NCBI GenBank assembly: GCA_022736495.1
Contig: DZCR01000126.1
Span: 1 to 9,827, forward strand
DNA: 9,827 nt
Direction of reading: 5' to 3'
Source: Desulfobacca acetoxidans
GTDB taxonomy: Bacteria > Desulfobacterota > Desulfobaccia > Desulfobaccales > 0-14-0-80-60-11
Positions within the stretch are counted from its first letter, which is position 1; each line of letters begins with the position of its first letter. The position numbers and the translations under genes were made by a program. Positions 7,601 through 9,827 of this stretch are shown here, piece after piece. The notes beneath the pieces are model-generated. The model was given only the letters and a program-made list of their open reading frames with translations, was not told the DNA's origin and made no database searches.

Positions 7601-9827
7601 GGCTTCAAGACCCCTACCCTGGATTCCCTGAGCAAGTTTGACCGCCCCTTAGGGGTCTTTACCGGCGAACTCCTGTCGTTCCTGGTGCACCAGACCCCTT
7701 TTTATCTCTCTAAGAACGAGCCCCTCACGGGCGGCGGCGGCATGAACGAAGAGATGATGTCCAAGCTGCGGCGGCGCTTCGACGCAGTGGCCTTTTTCAA
7801 TCCCCGGGTGTTAACCGACAGCCAGGGTAAGTCCCAGGTGTCCTTCACTCTGCCCGACAACCTGACCACCTACCGCATTTACACCGTGGTGCTGGACAAA
7901 GGCAGCCGCTTCGGCAGCGCCGAAAGGCCTTTGTTGGCCGCCAAAGACTTTTACCTGGAACCGGGTCTGCCCAACTTCTTCACTAAGGGCGACACCTTTA
8001 AGTTTCAGGTGGCAGCGTTTAACAATACCACCGCCCAAGGGCCGGTGCAGTTCAGCGCTGTGGGCGACGGCGGGCTGTTCCTCACCGCAGTCGCAGCGGC
8101 AGATCAGCTCAAACCCAAAGACAGCCTGAAGCTCAATGTGACCGGCAAAGCCGCCGCCAGCGGGCCCGCGGCCGCCCGTTTCCAAGGCGAATTCCAGCAG
8201 CGCACCGACGCGGTGGAACTCAAGCTGCGCATCAACTCAGGCTACGTGCGGGACACCCAGGTCTGGTTCGGGTCCCTGGCCGGGACCTCCGAGATCAAGG
8301 TGGCGCTCCCCTCCTACCTGGAGGGCCAAATTGACCCCCAGGAGGTCCAGGCGGTCCTGACCGTGGCCGGCTCGCCTTTCTTGCGGATGACCGAGGCCAT
8401 TCATTACCTGCTGCAATACCCTTACGGCTGCGTGGAGCAGACCAGTTCCGGAGTCCTGGCCCTGGCCGCCTTAAGGGGCGCAATCGAGAAAGGTCTGGTG
8501 ACTGGCGTCAGCCTGGCCGAAACCGACAAATATCTCAACCGGGGACTGGCGCGTATTCTCGGCATGCAGACTGAGAACGGCGGCTTTGCCTATTGGCCGG
8601 GCCAGCGGGAACCCCACGTCTGGGGCTCCATTTACGCCGCTGCGGCCTTGAGCCTGGCCAAGGCCAACGGCCTCGAAGTACCGGAGGCTTCCCTGAATCA
8701 GGCCCTGGATTACCTGAAATCCCAGATTCAGCATGAAAAGCGTTCCCTGGCGGTCAAGGCCTTTGCCTGCTACGTGCTGGCCTTAAACGCCGCGTTGGAC
8801 CGCGACACCTACAATGCCGTGCACGCGCACTATGCCAGGCTGCACCGGGAGAGCAAAATCCTGCTGCTTTTGGCGGCCACGCTGGCTGACCTGACCCCTG
8901 TCAAAGAGCTCCAGGCTGCGCTGCAACCCCTGGTGGGCAGCCGGGTTCCGGTGGCCCCGGCCGACCAGGACGATGAGTTCCGGGCGGAATTCCGCACCCC
9001 GGCCCTGGCGCTCTTGGCTGCGGCCACCATCATGCCCCAGGCTCCCGCCACCAAAGAAGAGGCGCTGCTCCTCCTGATGGGACTGGACCGCCAGGGCATC
9101 TGGACCTCCACCAGCGATACCGGCTGGGCGCTCATGGCCCTGGGGCAATACTTCAAGGGCGCGACCTTTGGCGCCGAGCCGGTGGAAATCGCCATCAGCC
9201 AGCCCGGCACGTCCCAGACCGAGCGCCTCAAACTGGACCCCAAAGGCTTCCGCACCATCGGCCTGGACGCCGCGGCCCTGCTCAAAAACCCGGTCGTCAA
9301 CATCGACAGCCAGGCCGGTAAAACCTGGCTCTACAAGCTGGAACTGACCGCCCCCCGGACGGATATCGCCGCCGCCGGCCAAGCCCACGGCTTTAAGGTC
9401 CGCCAGGTCATTAAAAACACCGATGGCTCGGATAACATCAAGGTGGGCGACCTGGTGAAAGTGACCGTCTTCCTGGATGTCGCCGGCAAGGAGCAGCGCT
9501 TTGTGATGTTGGACGCCGCTCTACCCGCCGGACTCATGGCCCTGAACTCCGCGTTCACCATCGAGGAGCAGGTTCCCCAAGAAGACCAGGATAACGGCGA
9601 CGACTTCGATTACGTTACCAAAGAAGGCGCCATCCGCTTTCGGCCCAACTATTTCGAAATCAAAAACGACCGGGTGCTGGCCTTTAGGGACCAGGTCTAT
9701 CGCGGCTCCTACCGGTTCGAATATTACTGCCGGGCCATCTGCGCAGGCAAGTTCGTGGTCCCCGCCACCCGGGCCGCGGCCATGTACTCCCCCGGAGTGA
9801 ACGGCTTCTCCGCCCAGGGCGAACTGG
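4667..9827 (+). CDS. Bacterial alpha-2-macroglobulin family protein with thioester, 3' end cut by the window
   Basis: The frame is open from ATG 4667 to the right edge: 1720 codons, no stop. The family traps proteases in the periplasm: cleavage of a bait segment exposes an internal thioester that links covalently to the attacker. Seen here: a Sec-type signal with a long basic n-region (1-30), hydrophobic core about 31-50 and likely cleavage after AGAQA (about 54); N-terminal Ig-like domains; the MG2 signature TERGVYRPGE (433-442); QEFKPPR (549-555); VVDEAVLALT (969-978); a Gly-rich/basic bait-like segment GGGG-MNEEMMSKLRRR (1022-1037); the A2M core FFNPRVLTD (1043-1051) and LPDNLTTY (1062-1069); thioester CVEQ (C1255-Q1258) in PYGCVEQ; thioester-domain repeats such as NGGFAYW (1304-1310); and a C-terminal domain ending MYSPGVNG (1706-1713), usually close to the terminus, so only a few tens of codons are probably missing. 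There is no lipobox, unlike E. coli YfhM, which is a lipoprotein. In many genomes pbpC (PBP1C) is the neighbour; here it could only lie beyond 9827. Confidence 0.93.
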   Translation, partial: MAPSPTGLFSLRPRKTDCGKRQGRGQIVHRLALWLIWSAALGLLVAAGLAGAQATPRAPRAPEFDATKHFTIVKVEPNAMQEEVKVFFSQPLDLDSLRGNLRLLPRIKLDWQRITMSPQGVLTLRGAFRYATGYIITLPQTLRVGNKTYQQTVHTFYMPDRPPKVDFVGPQNVIERDSRQLLHVRAQNVNNLRFEGIRVPPLLLPLALAVEHSPADWPGLLAELKTATAALKPLLAVHKDLAPFVSPPLDERQLFPAAGEKNKPWAVSLPLSWRQGKEAGALELIRVANNEAGSAAASHPRVFEITDLGLTYKRSQQNLLVWVTSLKAGVPVAGVQVIGFTKDMEVFPLGQTNADGVLFCEPRNLSGLSLKDPKQPAAIKRAVDQGDLALLVAGTKDDVAFIQVLPQGNLKPQGIWQAKVGEKLRTLQGNIFTERGVYRPGEKVFYKAAVREYDQGRIFPPKDEVCSFELISPKGEQIFTSEDRTSEFGTAAGEIITQSYWPLGTYTLNLTYGPEIPAETPEKAKGRRRAGANADKTSRNQVSVTFQLQEFKPPRHFVGISFQQVSRSLSGYVNRGEPRAPFVKIGLTGSYYAGGPVKHGQVRWKIYQAKTSYQVPGHDNFSFGYDGDDQGELIESGQTILDEQGRAELEFPLDRPVMDGQHGLSVVATVVDFDGRAATETKVFQVTPDKLVGISRHPDTARADEEQVLRVMVTRPDGKTVPKGVVKAAILQKSWAYVPKRNQQGDLYWDEQEIWAKTVSSDLTLEKGAAAFRFAFAWGGRYLVAFTYTDATGRSFTSATPFEVIGENYAFRHREEPYQPLALAADKPAYKPGETAKLTARPQRPVSRYLLTLEQDGVLKYQVITPKPGADRLEVPIRAEYAPNVFVSVLGLTPRGAFPVYAGHYDIEAPNFYWGTLNLPVRQEVAPLHIQISPDVTELKAEPAAKITLNFTVSDSKGEGVAAEMAVAVVDEAVLALTGFKTPTLDSLSKFDRPLGVFTGELLSFLVHQTPFYLSKNEPLTGGGGMNEEMMSKLRRRFDAVAFFNPRVLTDSQGKSQVSFTLPDNLTTYRIYTVVLDKGSRFGSAERPLLAAKDFYLEPGLPNFFTKGDTFKFQVAAFNNTTAQGPVQFSAVGDGGLFLTAVAAADQLKPKDSLKLNVTGKAAASGPAAARFQGEFQQRTDAVELKLRINSGYVRDTQVWFGSLAGTSEIKVALPSYLEGQIDPQEVQAVLTVAGSPFLRMTEAIHYLLQYPYGCVEQTSSGVLALAALRGAIEKGLVTGVSLAETDKYLNRGLARILGMQTENGGFAYWPGQREPHVWGSIYAAAALSLAKANGLEVPEASLNQALDYLKSQIQHEKRSLAVKAFACYVLALNAALDRDTYNAVHAHYARLHRESKILLLLAATLADLTPVKELQAALQPLVGSRVPVAPADQDDEFRAEFRTPALALLAAATIMPQAPATKEEALLLLMGLDRQGIWTSTSDTGWALMALGQYFKGATFGAEPVEIAISQPGTSQTERLKLDPKGFRTIGLDAAALLKNPVVNIDSQAGKTWLYKLELTAPRTDIAAAGQAHGFKVRQVIKNTDGSDNIKVGDLVKVTVFLDVAGKEQRFVMLDAALPAGLMALNSAFTIEEQVPQEDQDNGDDFDYVTKEGAIRFRPNYFEIKNDRVLAFRDQVYRGSYRFEYYCRAICAGKFVVPATRAAAMYSPGVNGFSAQGEL

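Noticed and set aside
1..9827. A novel multi-gene defence or signalling system
   Set aside because: The genes are known families (HD-GYP phosphodiesterases and a bacterial alpha-2-macroglobulin), divergently arranged with no shared operon; nothing in the sequence links them into one system.

Overview
The window is a GC-rich bacterial chromosomal segment, probably from a Gram-negative, Deltaproteobacteria/Desulfobacterota-like organism. I infer this from the style of the multi-domain PAS/GAF/HD-GYP sensor, the periplasmic alpha-2-macroglobulin with a Sec signal, and the base composition; no taxonomic marker gene is present. I see no tRNA, rRNA, CRISPR array, transposase or phage gene.

Layout. 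Positions 1-82 (+) hold the last 26 codons of a membrane protein, perhaps a CPBP-family intramembrane protease. Convergent with it, 156-3461 (-) encodes a large membrane-anchored c-di-GMP phosphodiesterase with a CHASE3 sensor, four PAS domains, one GAF domain and an HD-GYP output. A roughly 310-bp gap follows, with a nested inverted repeat and no gene. Upstream on the same strand, 3772-4497 (-) carries a second, closely related HD-GYP domain. Its 5' part is decayed: the tail of a PAS domain survives in another reading frame at 4401-4478, so this is the remnant of a longer PAS-HD-GYP protein. A 169-bp divergent intergenic region (4498-4666) contains an AT-rich stretch with a TATAAT hexamer, a GC-rich palindrome and a strong ribosome binding site. 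From 4667 to the right edge (+) runs an open, nearly complete bacterial alpha-2-macroglobulin gene with an intact CVEQ thioester motif.

How the parts work together. The two HD-GYP copies look like paralogues from a duplication: one kept its full sensor array, the other lost its input module. The large protein should sense a periplasmic ligand (CHASE3) and cytoplasmic signals (PAS/GAF) and lower cyclic di-GMP. The alpha-2-macroglobulin is a periplasmic broad-spectrum protease trap and is divergently transcribed; nothing in the sequence ties it functionally to c-di-GMP signalling. I did not find a convincing new multi-gene system. The most interesting points are the frameshifted HD-GYP remnant, the structured intergenic elements and the non-lipoprotein N-terminus of the thioester macroglobulin.
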